DNA of 64,000 nucleotides. Origin: Thermoanaerobaculales bacterium. GTDB lineage: Bacteria; Acidobacteriota; Thermoanaerobaculia; Thermoanaerobaculales; Sulfomarinibacteraceae. Position numbers and translations under genes: made by a program. Numbering within the stretch: position 1 is the first letter of the stretch; each line of letters starts with the position of its first letter. Shown one piece after another: positions 26,700 through 34,892 of this stretch. The stretch is from NCBI GenBank assembly GCA_035358815.1, contig DAOPQC010000003.1:310001-374000 (forward strand), in the 5' to 3' direction. The notes below the pieces were generated by a model. It did not search any database and was not told the DNA's origin. It saw only the letters and a program-made list of their open reading frames with translations.

Positions 26700-26714
26700 G
26701 GCAGTGTCGGCCGC

Positions 26715-27692
26715 TCAGTCCTCGAGCTTGGCGAGCTCGACGGCGACGACCGTGGCATCGAGGGGGTCAAATCCCGCCTTCGCCACGACCCGCTGGCCGT
26801 CCGCCGACAGGATGAAGCGCAGGTACTCGGCGGTCAGCCGGTCGAGCGGCTGGCCCGGGGCCTTGTTGACGTAGACGTTGAGGAAGCGGGCGAGCGGGTA
26901 GCTGCCGTCGGCCGCGTTCTCGGCCGAGGCGGCGACCGGCGGCTGGCCCTCGGCCGGCGCGATCGGCACCGCGCGCACGCCCGACGTGATGTAGCCGATG
27001 CCCGAGTAGCCGATGCCGGAAAGGTCTTTCTCGATGCCCTGCACCACCGACGCGGAGCCGGGCTGCTCCTTGACCGTGTCCTTGAAGTCGCCCTTGCACA
27101 GGGCGTGGTCCTTGAAGTAGCCGTAGGTGCCGGAGGCCGCGTTGCGGCCGTAGAGCGAGATCGGCGCCGTCGCCCAGCTGCCGGCCAGGCCGAGCTGGCC
27201 CCAGGTCGAGAGGTTGGTGGCGAGGCCGCACTTGCGGGTCTTCGAGAACACCGCATCGACCTGCGGCACCGTCAGCGAGACGATCGGGTTGTCCTTGTTG
27301 ACGAACACCGCGAGCGTGTCGAGGGCGACGTCGAAGCGGGTCGGCGGGTAGCCGAACTTCTCCTCGAAGGCGTCGACCTCCTGGTCCTTCATCGCCCGCG
27401 ACATGTTGCCGAGCTGCACCGTGCCCTCGATCAGGGCCGGCGGGGCGGTCGACGAGCCCTTGCCCTCGACCTGGATCTTGACCTGCGGGTAGAGCTTGCG
27501 GAAGTCCTCCGCCATCAAGGTCTGCAGCTCGAGCATGGTGTCGGAGCCGGCGGCGTTCAAGGTGCCGCGCAGGCCCTCGACCTTGGTGTACGTGGGCAGA
27601 TCCGGGTCGAGCTCGAGTCCGGCCGCGATGGCGACACCGGCGGCGAGCAGGACGAGCGCCGCGGCGGTGCTGGCGAGTGTGGTGCGATGCAT
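26715..27692 (-). CDS. pstS: Pst2 phosphate-binding protein PstS
   Basis: About 325 residues. A signal peptide (TTLASTAAALVLLAAGVAIA) ends in AA-GLE without a lipobox Cys, so the protein is probably soluble in the periplasm, unlike the lipoprotein PstS of Pst1. Phosphate-site motifs are AAGSDTMLELQ, GKGSSTAPPALIEGTVQLG and GRNAASGTYGYFKDHALC. The ATG at 27692 is preferred over that at 27698 because GGAGG lies 6 nt from it and directly touches the other. A Pho box lies 53-80 nt upstream. Confidence 0.93.
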   Translation of the reverse strand: MHRTTLASTAAALVLLAAGVAIAAGLELDPDLPTYTKVEGLRGTLNAAGSDTMLELQTLMAEDFRKLYPQVKIQVEGKGSSTAPPALIEGTVQLGNMSRAMKDQEVDAFEEKFGYPPTRFDVALDTLAVFVNKDNPIVSLTVPQVDAVFSKTRKCGLATNLSTWGQLGLAGSWATAPISLYGRNAASGTYGYFKDHALCKGDFKDTVKEQPGSASVVQGIEKDLSGIGYSGIGYITSGVRAVPIAPAEGQPPVAASAENAADGSYPLARFLNVYVNKAPGQPLDRLTAEYLRFILSADGQRVVAKAGFDPLDATVVAVELAKLED

Positions 27693-27744
27693 GGTCATCC
27701 TCCGTGATTCGGGGCGGCGTCCGGGTTGGCCGCCCGCGGCATGG

Positions 27745-27772
27745 TGTTGGGGGCGTGTGAAGGTGCCGTGAA
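27745..27772 (-). promoter_or_regulatory. Pho box upstream of pstS (Pst2)
   Basis: In + strand terms TGTTGG (27745), TGTGAA (27756) and CGTGAA (27767) are spaced exactly 11 bp. On the coding strand this reads TTCACG-N5-TTCACA-N5-CCAACA. It matches the Pho-regulator arrangement of direct repeats 11 bp apart and resembles the TTAACA-type PhoP sites of Bacillus. The encoded regulator is three genes downstream of pstS's transport partners. Confidence 0.65.
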
Positions 27773-27809
27773 GCTCACACGGTCCTTGCACGCCCGGCCT
27801 CCTGTCCGG

Positions 27810-29090
27810 TCAGTACTTGATCTGCAGCGTCAGCTGCAGCCGGTCCTCGGTGTCGCGGCTGCCGCTGTGCTCGAGCCGGTCGTAGTCGAGGACCCAGTAG
27901 TTGTTCTTGATGAACTGCCAGGCGAAGCCGACGATACTTCGCTTGGTGACGTCGGCGGCCGGGTCGTCGGTGTTCGGGTCGAAGCGGTCGTAGCGGCCGA
28001 ACAGGCTGTACTTCTGGGCCTGGTCGAGGCGGACCTCGGTGAAGAACGAGTAGCCGTCGTGGTCGAGGGCCTTGCCGCTCGCGTCGACCGCGGTGCCCTT
28101 CTGGTTGCCCTTGCCCTGCTCGTACTGCGCGGTGAGGACCAGCCGCGGGCTCTCGTAGCTGACCATGCCGGAGAGCACCTCCCAGTCCGGCGCGGTAACG
28201 GTCGCAGTCTCCTCGATGTTGCCCTTGCCCGAGACTCCGAACGCCGACACCTGCAGGCCGGGGACGATGTCGGGCAGCGGTCGGAGGCTGACCCGGCCCT
28301 CGAGCACCTTGTTGGAGTTCTTCTCGGAGGCGTTGTAGCCGCCGCCGTTGTACACCCCGATCCCGAACGAGCCCCAGCGCCCGGCCTGGCCGGAGTTGAC
28401 GCGCTCCCGGTACTCCTTCGGCATTTCCTCGCCGAAGTTGCCGGCCGCGAACACGCCGAGGTCGGCCGAGTTGAAGAGGCCATTTCGCTCCATGAACATC
28501 GTGTCCTGCATCCGGAACCGGTTGATGTTCTCCTCGAAGTCGAGCCACGGCATGTGGGCCATGCCGAACTCGACGTAGGGCTTGCCGATGAAGCCGAGCT
28601 CCTGCTTCGAAACGGCGGCGTACAGGTACTTCATGCGGACGTTGGTGTTGCCGCTGCTGTCGAGGGTGATGTCCGGGGTGATGCGCGCGTTGAAGTACGG
28701 CGTGATCTCCTTGCGGACGTCGATGTAGCCCCGCTTGAGGACGAACTTGCTGTAGTCCAGGCCGACGCCGGAGCTGTTGTTGGCCGAGCCGTCCTGGTAG
28801 GACACGTAGGTGGTGGTGCCGATCTTCAGGCCCTTGAGCGCCGCCGGCAGCTCGGCCGGCGCCGCCGGCGTCGCCGGGGCGGCTGAGGGAGGTGCCGGCA
28901 CCGCCTGAGCTGCCTTCTCCGTGTCCGCCTCGGCTTGCAGCGCGGTTGCCTCGGCCTCGGTGATCACGCCCTTCTTGACCAGCAGCTCGAGCAGCGGGTC
29001 GAGCTTCTGCGGATCGTTGCTCTGGGCGAAGGCGAGCCCGCCCGCCAGTGAGAACACCAGGACTGCCAGCACCACCAGTCGTCGCGTCAT
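27810..29090 (-). CDS. OprP/OprO-type phosphate-selective porin
   Basis: 426 residues, an outer-membrane beta-barrel expected to admit phosphate or polyphosphate. A signal peptide (LVVLAVLVFSLAGGLAFA) is followed by a short coiled segment with a Pro/Ala linker (about 20-80). The barrel has alternating strands (FVLKRGYIDVRKEITPYFNA, VEFGMAHMPWLDFEENINR, SLFGRYDRFDPNTDD) and ends LQLTLQIKY with a terminal aromatic residue. GGAGG lies 5 nt before the ATG at 29090; the longer frame to 29162 is rejected. It has its own Pho box and heads the Pst2 operon. Confidence 0.87.
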   Translation of the reverse strand: MTRRLVVLAVLVFSLAGGLAFAQSNDPQKLDPLLELLVKKGVITEAEATALQAEADTEKAAQAVPAPPSAAPATPAAPAELPAALKGLKIGTTTYVSYQDGSANNSSGVGLDYSKFVLKRGYIDVRKEITPYFNARITPDITLDSSGNTNVRMKYLYAAVSKQELGFIGKPYVEFGMAHMPWLDFEENINRFRMQDTMFMERNGLFNSADLGVFAAGNFGEEMPKEYRERVNSGQAGRWGSFGIGVYNGGGYNASEKNSNKVLEGRVSLRPLPDIVPGLQVSAFGVSGKGNIEETATVTAPDWEVLSGMVSYESPRLVLTAQYEQGKGNQKGTAVDASGKALDHDGYSFFTEVRLDQAQKYSLFGRYDRFDPNTDDPAADVTKRSIVGFAWQFIKNNYWVLDYDRLEHSGSRDTEDRLQLTLQIKY

Positions 29091-29183
29091 GTTTGCCTCC
29101 GGTCGTGGTTGATCGTGGTTCCTTGCGGTCCGGCGGGCCCGCCGTCGAGCCTGCGGCAGCATGTGGCGCAGGGGTTAGGCGGG

Positions 29184-29211
29184 CGTGAGCGCCATGTGAA
29201 GGGCGTGTTAA
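29184..29211 (-). promoter_or_regulatory. Pho box upstream of the porin
   Basis: Coding strand: TTAACA-N5-TTCACA-N5-CTCACG, three repeats at exact 11-bp spacing (+ strand positions 29206, 29195, 29184). It is about 94 nt upstream of the porin start. With the pstS box it shows that porin and Pst2 are one phosphate-starvation regulon. Confidence 0.68.
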
Positions 29212-29305
29212 CTCGTGCCTCGGCCTGCCGTGCCCGGCGACGGCTCGTGCGAGTGCGCCCCCCGGCGGCCGGCGCCGGCGATCCGCGCGGCGGCTCGTCC
29301 CCCGC

Positions 29306-31165
29306 TCAGCGCAGCTCGAAGCCGAGCCAGCGAGCGATCAGCGGCGCGACCTCGGTCGCCGGCATCTCGGCCTGTTCAACCCTCGCGATGCCGGCGCCGC
29401 GGGCGAGCAGCACCCCGCACATCGAGTCGTGGCTCGCCAGGTAACCGTGGCTCGCGTAGACGGCCGACGGCACGACCGCCTCGCCGTTGAGCCGCGACGA
29501 GAACGAGAATCCGGGCCGCAGGAAGACGACGAGGTCGCCGGAGTTGGGATGGTCGAGGCCGAGCCCGGCGGCCTCGGCGCGGGTCAGGATGCGCTCCGCC
29601 ACCGGCCGGCCGTCGAGCTCGAGGTCGGCCACCGCCCGGGCCGCCCGGGCGAGCAGCTCCCCAGCCTCGGCGCGGGCGACCACGCCGCCGGTCTCGCGGC
29701 CGGCGAGGTTGAGGTAGAGGTGGGCGCAGCCGCCGCTGATCCCTGCCGCCATCGGCGAGGTCGGCGCCACCCGTCGCTCGCCGCCGTCCTCGACGACCTC
29801 GACCAGGCCCGCCTGCTCCAAGGCGAGAAGGACCCGCACCTCGCTGTGGATTGGGACCAGGCCATGGTCCGACACCACCACCAGCGCGTCGCGGCCGGGG
29901 TCGAGCGCGCCCCACAGCGCCGCCACCGAGCGATCGACCGAGCGGCCGATCCGCTTCAGGCCCTCCCGCGCGGCCAGTGCGGCGCCCGGCGAGTAGGCCC
30001 ACTGGTCCGGAGCGACGAGCAGGCTCGAGTGCTGGTACTCGTCGGGCGTCGGGTGGTAGGCCATCACCAGCCGCACGTCCTCGTTCGCCAGCACCCACCC
30101 GGTGATCCGGTCGAGCCAGTGGTCCAGGCGCTCGGCCTGCTCGACGAAGGTGTCGAGGTCGATGCCGGTCGACATGTCGAGCCACCAGTCGGCGAGCAGC
30201 CGCTGGTCGGGCAGTCCGGGGAAGGGGCCGACAGCGTCGGTGATGCGGTCCTCGAAGTCGTCGGGGTAGCCGGTGAGGCGCCACAGCGCCCCCCGGTAGA
30301 GGCGCAGCCCGCCGCGGGCGCGGTCGAGATAGAGGGGCTTGGCCCACAGCCCGTAGCGCCGCGGCCGCTCGTCGCGGGCCGACCGCGCCTCGAGCTCGAG
30401 TGAGAGCCACTCGCGCTCGCCGGCCAGCATCCACGATCCGTCGCCCCCGAACCGGGCCGCGACCGTGTCGAAGCGCGGCAGGCCGTCGGGCGTGCCGTCG
30501 TAGGCGGCGACCTCGAGCGTGATCGACGCCGGCTCCGCCTTGCCGAGCGGCAGCTCGAGGTCCCACCGCAGTGCCGCGACGCCGTCCTTGGAGATCAGCT
30601 CGCCGGTGGTCCCGGCCAGGCCCGGGTCGAGGTCGAGGACCTCGCTCGGCGCGAGCGCGCCGCGCGTCCAGACCACGCCCAGGTCGCCCACGCGGTCGAC
30701 CGCCCCGGCGTCGGCGGCCGGCCACATCAGGGTCGCCACCCGCACACCCTGGCGGGCCGCCGCCGTCCACAGCGCGGGCGCCTGGTAGGAAACGGCGTAC
30801 CCGGCCACGTTCTCGGTGACCGGCGTCCCCGGCCGGTGGAAGGTATTGCTGACCACCCCGGTGGCCGACGGCGGCTGGCCGGTGGCCAGCGTGGCGTGGC
30901 CGACCGAGGTCAGCGTGGGCGACGCCATCCGCAGCCGGCGCACCGCGAGGCCCTGACCAGCGAGCGCGGCGAGCCCGTCGGGCTCCGCAGCCAGGCCGCT
31001 GCCGATCCACTGCCAGGCGAGGTCCGCGCCGAGGCCGTCGTAGGAGACCACCACCACCCGCCCGGCGCGGGTGGCCGGCAGGCCCTGCTCCCGGCACGAC
31101 GGGGCGGCGACGAGCCCGGCGAGGGCGGCGAGCGCGAGCAGCATCGGGGCGCGTGATCGCATCAT
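29306..31165 (-). CDS. Secreted type I phosphodiesterase/alkaline phosphatase-family lipoprotein
   Basis: 619 residues. The signal peptide ends LVAAPSC, so a lipoprotein is likely. The alkaline-phosphatase superfamily core follows: metal-site Asp in VVVSYDGLGADL, catalytic-loop Thr in MASPTLTSVGHATLATGQPP, YHPTPDEYQH with Asp and His metal ligands, VVSDHGL with the Asp-His pair, and a final SHGYLASHDSM with the last His. This matches nucleotide pyrophosphatase/phosphodiesterases that release phosphate from organic phosphates. It lies just upstream of the porin operon. No clear Pho box was seen before it, so Pho control is only inferred from position. Confidence 0.82.
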   Translation of the reverse strand: MMRSRAPMLLALAALAGLVAAPSCREQGLPATRAGRVVVVSYDGLGADLAWQWIGSGLAAEPDGLAALAGQGLAVRRLRMASPTLTSVGHATLATGQPPSATGVVSNTFHRPGTPVTENVAGYAVSYQAPALWTAAARQGVRVATLMWPAADAGAVDRVGDLGVVWTRGALAPSEVLDLDPGLAGTTGELISKDGVAALRWDLELPLGKAEPASITLEVAAYDGTPDGLPRFDTVAARFGGDGSWMLAGEREWLSLELEARSARDERPRRYGLWAKPLYLDRARGGLRLYRGALWRLTGYPDDFEDRITDAVGPFPGLPDQRLLADWWLDMSTGIDLDTFVEQAERLDHWLDRITGWVLANEDVRLVMAYHPTPDEYQHSSLLVAPDQWAYSPGAALAAREGLKRIGRSVDRSVAALWGALDPGRDALVVVSDHGLVPIHSEVRVLLALEQAGLVEVVEDGGERRVAPTSPMAAGISGGCAHLYLNLAGRETGGVVARAEAGELLARAARAVADLELDGRPVAERILTRAEAAGLGLDHPNSGDLVVFLRPGFSFSSRLNGEAVVPSAVYASHGYLASHDSMCGVLLARGAGIARVEQAEMPATEVAPLIARWLGFELR

Positions 31166-31230
31166 GCGGGGAATGCTACCTCAGCCACTTCCATCGCTCT
31201 TTCTGAAGGAGGCCAGTCGTCGGGTCTGTA

Positions 31231-31399
31231 CCCGTTCCCGATCCCGTTCCCGTTCCCGTTCCCGATCGGCGCTTCACCTCCTGGCCGAGCGGCGAGTCGT
31301 GCAACAGCCTGACTGCCTCGCCCTTCCATCGAGTCGGACGACTGGAGCTGAGGGTGGAATCCGGGAACGGGAGCGGGAACGGGGACGGGAACGACCGGG
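31231..31399. repeat. Inverted pair of hexamer arrays
   Basis: A C-rich array of CCCGTT/CCCGAT words (31231-31266) and a G-rich array of CGGGAA/CGGGAG/CGGGGA words (31361-31399) flank about 95 nt of unrelated sequence. The two arrays are imperfect inverted complements. The region lies between rlpA and the phosphodiesterase gene. Nothing else was recognised in 31166-31430. Confidence 0.8.
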
Positions 31400-31430
31400 A
31401 AGGAGCTTCGCCCCGCGGCGACATGCGCCG

Positions 31431-32180
31431 CTACCCGCAGGAGACGAGCACCGCCTCGGGCCAGTCGGAGCGGATCCGCTCGAGCGCCTTCTCCACCGCG
31501 CGCTCGCCGTCGAACGGCCCGACCCGCACCCGCTCGAGGCCGCCCGGCCCCTCCACGATCACCGCCCGCTCGCCGGCCGCCTCGAGGCGCGCCGTGGCGC
31601 GCCGCGCGTTCGCCGGGTCGCCGAACGCCCCCACCTGCACCCACCAGCAGGCCGGCACGGCGACCTCGGCCTCATCGGCGGGGACCGGCGGGGGAGCTTC
31701 GGCCCGCCGCCGACGGCCGACGACCTCGACCGAGACCGGCGCGACCCCGTCGGCGTCGAGCCCGATCCGCCGCGCCGCCGCCCAGCTGAGATCGATGATC
31801 CGGCCGGCGATGAACGGGCCGCGATCGTTGATCCGCACCTCCACCGAGCGACCGTCGTCGCGGCGCGTCACGACGACCCAGGTGTCGAAGGCCAGCGTCC
31901 GGTGGGCGGCGGTCAGCTGGTGCATGTCGTAGCGTTCGCCCGACGCGGTCCGCCTGCCGTGGTAGGGGTGGCCGTACCACGAGGCCTCGCCGCGCTCGAC
32001 GGCGCCGGGCTCGGGGGGAACCAGCTCCGCGGCCGTCACCGGCGCTGCCTGCCGGTGGGCGCAGCCAGCTGCGGCAAGAACGACCACCATTAACGCCAGC
32101 ACGGGCGCGGAAGCGGGCGCGGAAGCGGGCGCGGGCACAAGAGCCGAGCTCCGCCCTCCACGCCTCGACCAGGCACTCAT
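31431..32180 (-). CDS. rlpA: RlpA-family lipoprotein with SPOR domain
   Basis: 249 residues. RlpA binds or cleaves denuded peptidoglycan glycans at the septum. The signal peptide ends LAAAGC, so the Cys near residue 40 is the lipidation site. The double-psi beta-barrel has GEASWYGHPYHGRRTASGE and RINDRGPFIAGRIIDLS with the usual Asp. A C-terminal SPOR domain (WWVQVGAFGDPANARRATAR, VRVGPFDG) follows. The N-terminal region PAPASAPASAP is encoded by a hexamer array of the intergenic type (32102-32137). It starts 24 nt after purB. Confidence 0.9.
   Translation of the reverse strand: MSAWSRRGGRSSALVPAPASAPASAPVLALMVVVLAAAGCAHRQAAPVTAAELVPPEPGAVERGEASWYGHPYHGRRTASGERYDMHQLTAAHRTLAFDTWVVVTRRDDGRSVEVRINDRGPFIAGRIIDLSWAAARRIGLDADGVAPVSVEVVGRRRRAEAPPPVPADEAEVAVPACWWVQVGAFGDPANARRATARLEAAGERAVIVEGPGGLERVRVGPFDGERAVEKALERIRSDWPEAVLVSCG
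32102..32137. repeat. Hexamer array inside the rlpA signal-peptide coding region
   Basis: Six CGGGCG/CGGAAG words alternate in the same dodecamer pattern as the large array at 45441-45593. They are translated as a Pro-Ala-Ser repeat before the hydrophobic core of the RlpA signal peptide. Because the unit is 6 nt, gain or loss of words keeps the frame. Confidence 0.8.
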
Positions 32181-32204
32181 CAGCCGCGCTCCGCGATCAA
32201 CCGA

Positions 32205-33644
32205 CTAGACCTCGAGGTCCATGGCCTCGGGCAGGTCGCCGGCGACGGCGAGGACCGGCGCGACGTGGCCGGCGAGGAACTCGCGCACCTGCTCCGGCGC
32301 CCGGCCGACGAAGCGTCGGGGATCGACCAGGGCCTCGAGCTGGGCGCGGTCGAGCGGGATCGCGGGGTCCCCGGCCACTCGGTCGAGGAAGTCATTGTCC
32401 GCGCCCTCGCCGAGCATCCGCTCGGTGACGGCGCGGGCGTGGACCCGCAGCCGCTCGTGCGCCTGCTGGCGGTCACCGCCGCGCTGTACTGCGGCCATCA
32501 GGATCGCCTCCGAGGCCAGGAACGGCAGCTCGGCGTCGAGGTTGCGGCGCACCATCGCGGGGTAGACGACGAGCCCGGCGGCCACGTTGTGCAGGATCCG
32601 CAGAATGGCGTCGGCGGTGAGGAAGGCCTCGGGCAGCGCGAGGCGCCGGTTGGCCGAGTCGTCGAGGGTCCGCTCGAGCCACTGGCTCGAGGCGGTGTGG
32701 GCCGGGTTGGCGGCGAGCACGACCAGCCAGCGGGCGAGCGCGGTGACCCGCTCGCAGCGCATCGGGTTGGCCTTGTAGGGCTGGGCCGAGGAGCCGACCT
32801 GGCCCTCGGCGAGCGGCTCGCGCAGCTCGCGGAGGCCGGCCAGCAGGCGGACGTCGGTGGCCAGCTTGGCCGCCGACTGGGCGACGCCGGAAAGGCCGTC
32901 GAGCAGGAACGCGTCGACCTTGCGCGGGTAGGTCTGGCCGGTGACCGGGTAGCTGGCGTCGAAGCCCAGCTTCGCCGCCACCAGACGGTCGAGCTCGACG
33001 ACCTTGCGGTGGTCGCCGCCGAACAGCTCGAGGAAGGTCGCCTGGGTGCCGGTCACCCCCTTGACCCCGCGCAGCGCGAGCCGGCCGCGCTCGAAGCGCA
33101 GCCGCTCGAGGTCAAGCATGAGGTCCTGGATCCACAGGCAGGCCCGCTTGCCGACGGTGGTCGGCTGCGCCGGCTGGAGGTGGGTCCTGCCGAGGCACGG
33201 CTCGTCGGCCGAGCGCTCGGCGAAGCCGGCGAGCGCTGCGACCACGGCGAGCAGGCGGCGGACGACGAGGTCGAGCGAGTCGGCGGCGATCAGCAGGTCG
33301 GCGTTGTCTGCGACGAAGGCCGAGGTCGCACCGAGGTGGAGGAAGGGTCTGGCCGCCGGCGCCCGCTCGGAGAACGCGTGGATGTGGGCCATCACGTCGT
33401 GGCGGGTGCGGCGCTCGTGCTCTCGCGCCCGCTCGAGGTCGGCCTCGTCGATCTCGAGGTGGCTCCGCATCTGGGCCAGGGCCTCCTCCGGGATCTCGAG
33501 CCCGAGCTCGCGCTCGGCCTCCGCGAGGGCCAGCCAGAGCCGCCTCCAGGTGGTGTAGCGGTGGCGCGGCGAGTGGAGCCGGAGCATCCCGGGCGACGCG
33601 TAGCGCCCGGCGAGCGGATGGTCGAAGCCGTCGATCGAGGTCAT
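32205..33644 (-). CDS. purB: Adenylosuccinate lyase, eukaryote-like long form
   Basis: 479 residues. It catalyses two fumarate-releasing steps of purine synthesis (SAICAR and adenylosuccinate cleavage). The aspartase-superfamily signature is GSSAQPYKANPMRCE, with the catalytic Ser in the mobile loop. HLGATSAFVADNADLL and RTHLQPAQPTTVGKR carry the general acid/base and substrate residues. The closest style is the long ADSL type that includes the animal enzyme, rather than the 430-residue Bacillus type. The ATG at 33644 is taken; the frame to 33977 runs through repeat DNA. It ends in TAG, 24 nt before rlpA. Confidence 0.92.
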   Translation of the reverse strand: MTSIDGFDHPLAGRYASPGMLRLHSPRHRYTTWRRLWLALAEAERELGLEIPEEALAQMRSHLEIDEADLERAREHERRTRHDVMAHIHAFSERAPAARPFLHLGATSAFVADNADLLIAADSLDLVVRRLLAVVAALAGFAERSADEPCLGRTHLQPAQPTTVGKRACLWIQDLMLDLERLRFERGRLALRGVKGVTGTQATFLELFGGDHRKVVELDRLVAAKLGFDASYPVTGQTYPRKVDAFLLDGLSGVAQSAAKLATDVRLLAGLRELREPLAEGQVGSSAQPYKANPMRCERVTALARWLVVLAANPAHTASSQWLERTLDDSANRRLALPEAFLTADAILRILHNVAAGLVVYPAMVRRNLDAELPFLASEAILMAAVQRGGDRQQAHERLRVHARAVTERMLGEGADNDFLDRVAGDPAIPLDRAQLEALVDPRRFVGRAPEQVREFLAGHVAPVLAVAGDLPEAMDLEV

Positions 33645-33675
33645 GTGGGGCTCCCCGCGGGAAGTATAGAGCGGA

Positions 33676-33696
33676 AGGGGACAGGGGTCAGGGGTT
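33676..33696. repeat. Heptamer array (AGGNNNN)
   Basis: AGGGGAC AGGGGTC AGGGGTT: AGG anchors at 33676, 33683 and 33690, exact 7-nt spacing. It lies 5' of purB, the only heptamer array here not placed at a stop codon. Confidence 0.7.
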
Positions 33697-33726
33697 GGCC
33701 GCATCCCCCGCCCGCCCAGGGGAATC

Positions 33727-33774
33727 AGCAGTGGGGCAGTGGGGCGGTGAGGCGGTGAGGCTGTGAGGCACTGG
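33727..33774. repeat. Octamer array (GGCNNTGR)
   Basis: Six consecutive 8-nt words: AGCAGTGG, GGCAGTGG, GGCGGTGA twice, GGCTGTGA, GGCACTGG. Smaller sets recur at 38331-38346 and 56562-56585. Confidence 0.75.
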
Positions 33775-33776
33775 AG

Positions 33777-33903
33777 CTTCCTCCCGCTTCCGCGCCCGAG
33801 TGTGTGCCCGTCTCCGTCTCCGTGCCCGCTCTCGTCACGTCGACTTGTCACGGCGAAGCCACAGGCGAAGCCGGATCCGTTCCCGTTCCCGTCCCCATTC
33901 CCG
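33777..33903. repeat. C-rich hexamer arrays between purB and lpxL
   Basis: Three blocks of CCG-anchored 6-nt words: 33777-33800 (CCGCTT, CCGCGC), 33806-33834 (CCGTCT, CCGTGC) and 33877-33903 (CCGTTC, CCGTCC). The 333-nt gap 33645-33977 thus holds hepta-, octa- and hexamer arrays and no gene. Confidence 0.75.
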
Positions 33904-33977
33904 AAGTGGCCGCTGCCTCGATGGCTCCCTCGCCGATACCGCTTGACAATCGAATGCGTGGTCGGCGCGCCGTGCAC

Positions 33978-34892
33978 TCACGACTTCTGCGCAAGCCGCA
34001 GGTGACGCCAGCGGTCGTGGAACCACAGCCACTGCTCGGGCCGGCGGCGGATCATCGACTCCGTGATCGCCGAGAAGCGGGCGGTCAGCGGCAGGTCCTC
34101 GAGCTCGGCCTCGTCGAGGGAATCCGGCAGCAGCGGCTCGAAGAACCGCACCTCGTAGCGCCCCGGGGCCTCCCACAGGGCGCAGAGCGGCACCACCGAG
34201 GTGCGCGTCTTGCGCACGATCCGGGCGAGAGCGGGATGGGTCCACGTCGGCTGGCCGAAGAACGGGACCTCGACGCCGACCTCCGGGCTGACCCGCTGGT
34301 CGACCAGGAAGCCGACCGCACCGCGCTCGCCGAGGTGGGCCAGGATCGTGCGCAGGACCTTGCGCTTGCCCAGCGGCTCGTTGCCGAAACGGCTGCGGAA
34401 GCGGACCACCTCCTCCTCGAGCAGCGGGTTGTCGAGCGGCCGGTTGACGATCAGGAAGGTCTCCGGCCGGATCAGGCCGACGGTGAGCGCCGCCACCTCC
34501 CAGAGGCCCATGTGGGCCGCCAGGTAGATGATGCCGTGGCCGGGGGCGGCGGCTGCGGCGATGTGCTCCTCCCCGACCACTGTCAGCTCGCGCCGGAACG
34601 CCTCACGGTCGAGCCGCTGCAGGCGCAGGATGTCGAGCGAGACGCGGCCGAAGTGGCGGGAGACCGCTCGCGCCATCCGGCTCCGCTCGGCTGCGGTCAT
34701 CTCCGGGAAGGCGAGCCTCAGATTGAAGCGCAGGATCTCCCGGCGCCGGGCGCTGGCCGCCAGGAACACGTCGCCGGCCAGGCTGCCGATCCGCGCCAGC
34801 GCCTGCGGGCCGAGCGCGCCCGCCCCGAGCTGGGCCAGCCGGTAGGCGGCGAACTCGAGCCGGTTGCGCAGGGCCGAGCGCTCGCGGCTCAC
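33978..34892 (-). CDS. LpxL/HtrB-family lipid A acyltransferase
   Basis: 304 residues. It adds a secondary acyl chain to lipid A at the inner-membrane face. The catalytic HX4E motif is HMGLWE in IIYLAAHMGLWEVAALTVGL; downstream blocks VGFLVDQRVSPEVGVEVPFF and RFFEPLLPD are family-typical. The C-terminus has RRPEQWLWFHDRWR. The GTG at 34892 overlaps the lpxK stop (GTGA), so the two are translationally coupled. Whether the acyl chain is laurate, myristate or other is unknown. Confidence 0.9.
   Translation of the reverse strand: MSRERSALRNRLEFAAYRLAQLGAGALGPQALARIGSLAGDVFLAASARRREILRFNLRLAFPEMTAAERSRMARAVSRHFGRVSLDILRLQRLDREAFRRELTVVGEEHIAAAAAPGHGIIYLAAHMGLWEVAALTVGLIRPETFLIVNRPLDNPLLEEEVVRFRSRFGNEPLGKRKVLRTILAHLGERGAVGFLVDQRVSPEVGVEVPFFGQPTWTHPALARIVRKTRTSVVPLCALWEAPGRYEVRFFEPLLPDSLDEAELEDLPLTARFSAITESMIRRRPEQWLWFHDRWRHLRLAQKS

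Noticed and set aside
33645..33977. Long N-terminal extension of PurB
   Set aside because: The translated extension is repeat-array sequence. PurB homology begins near 33644.
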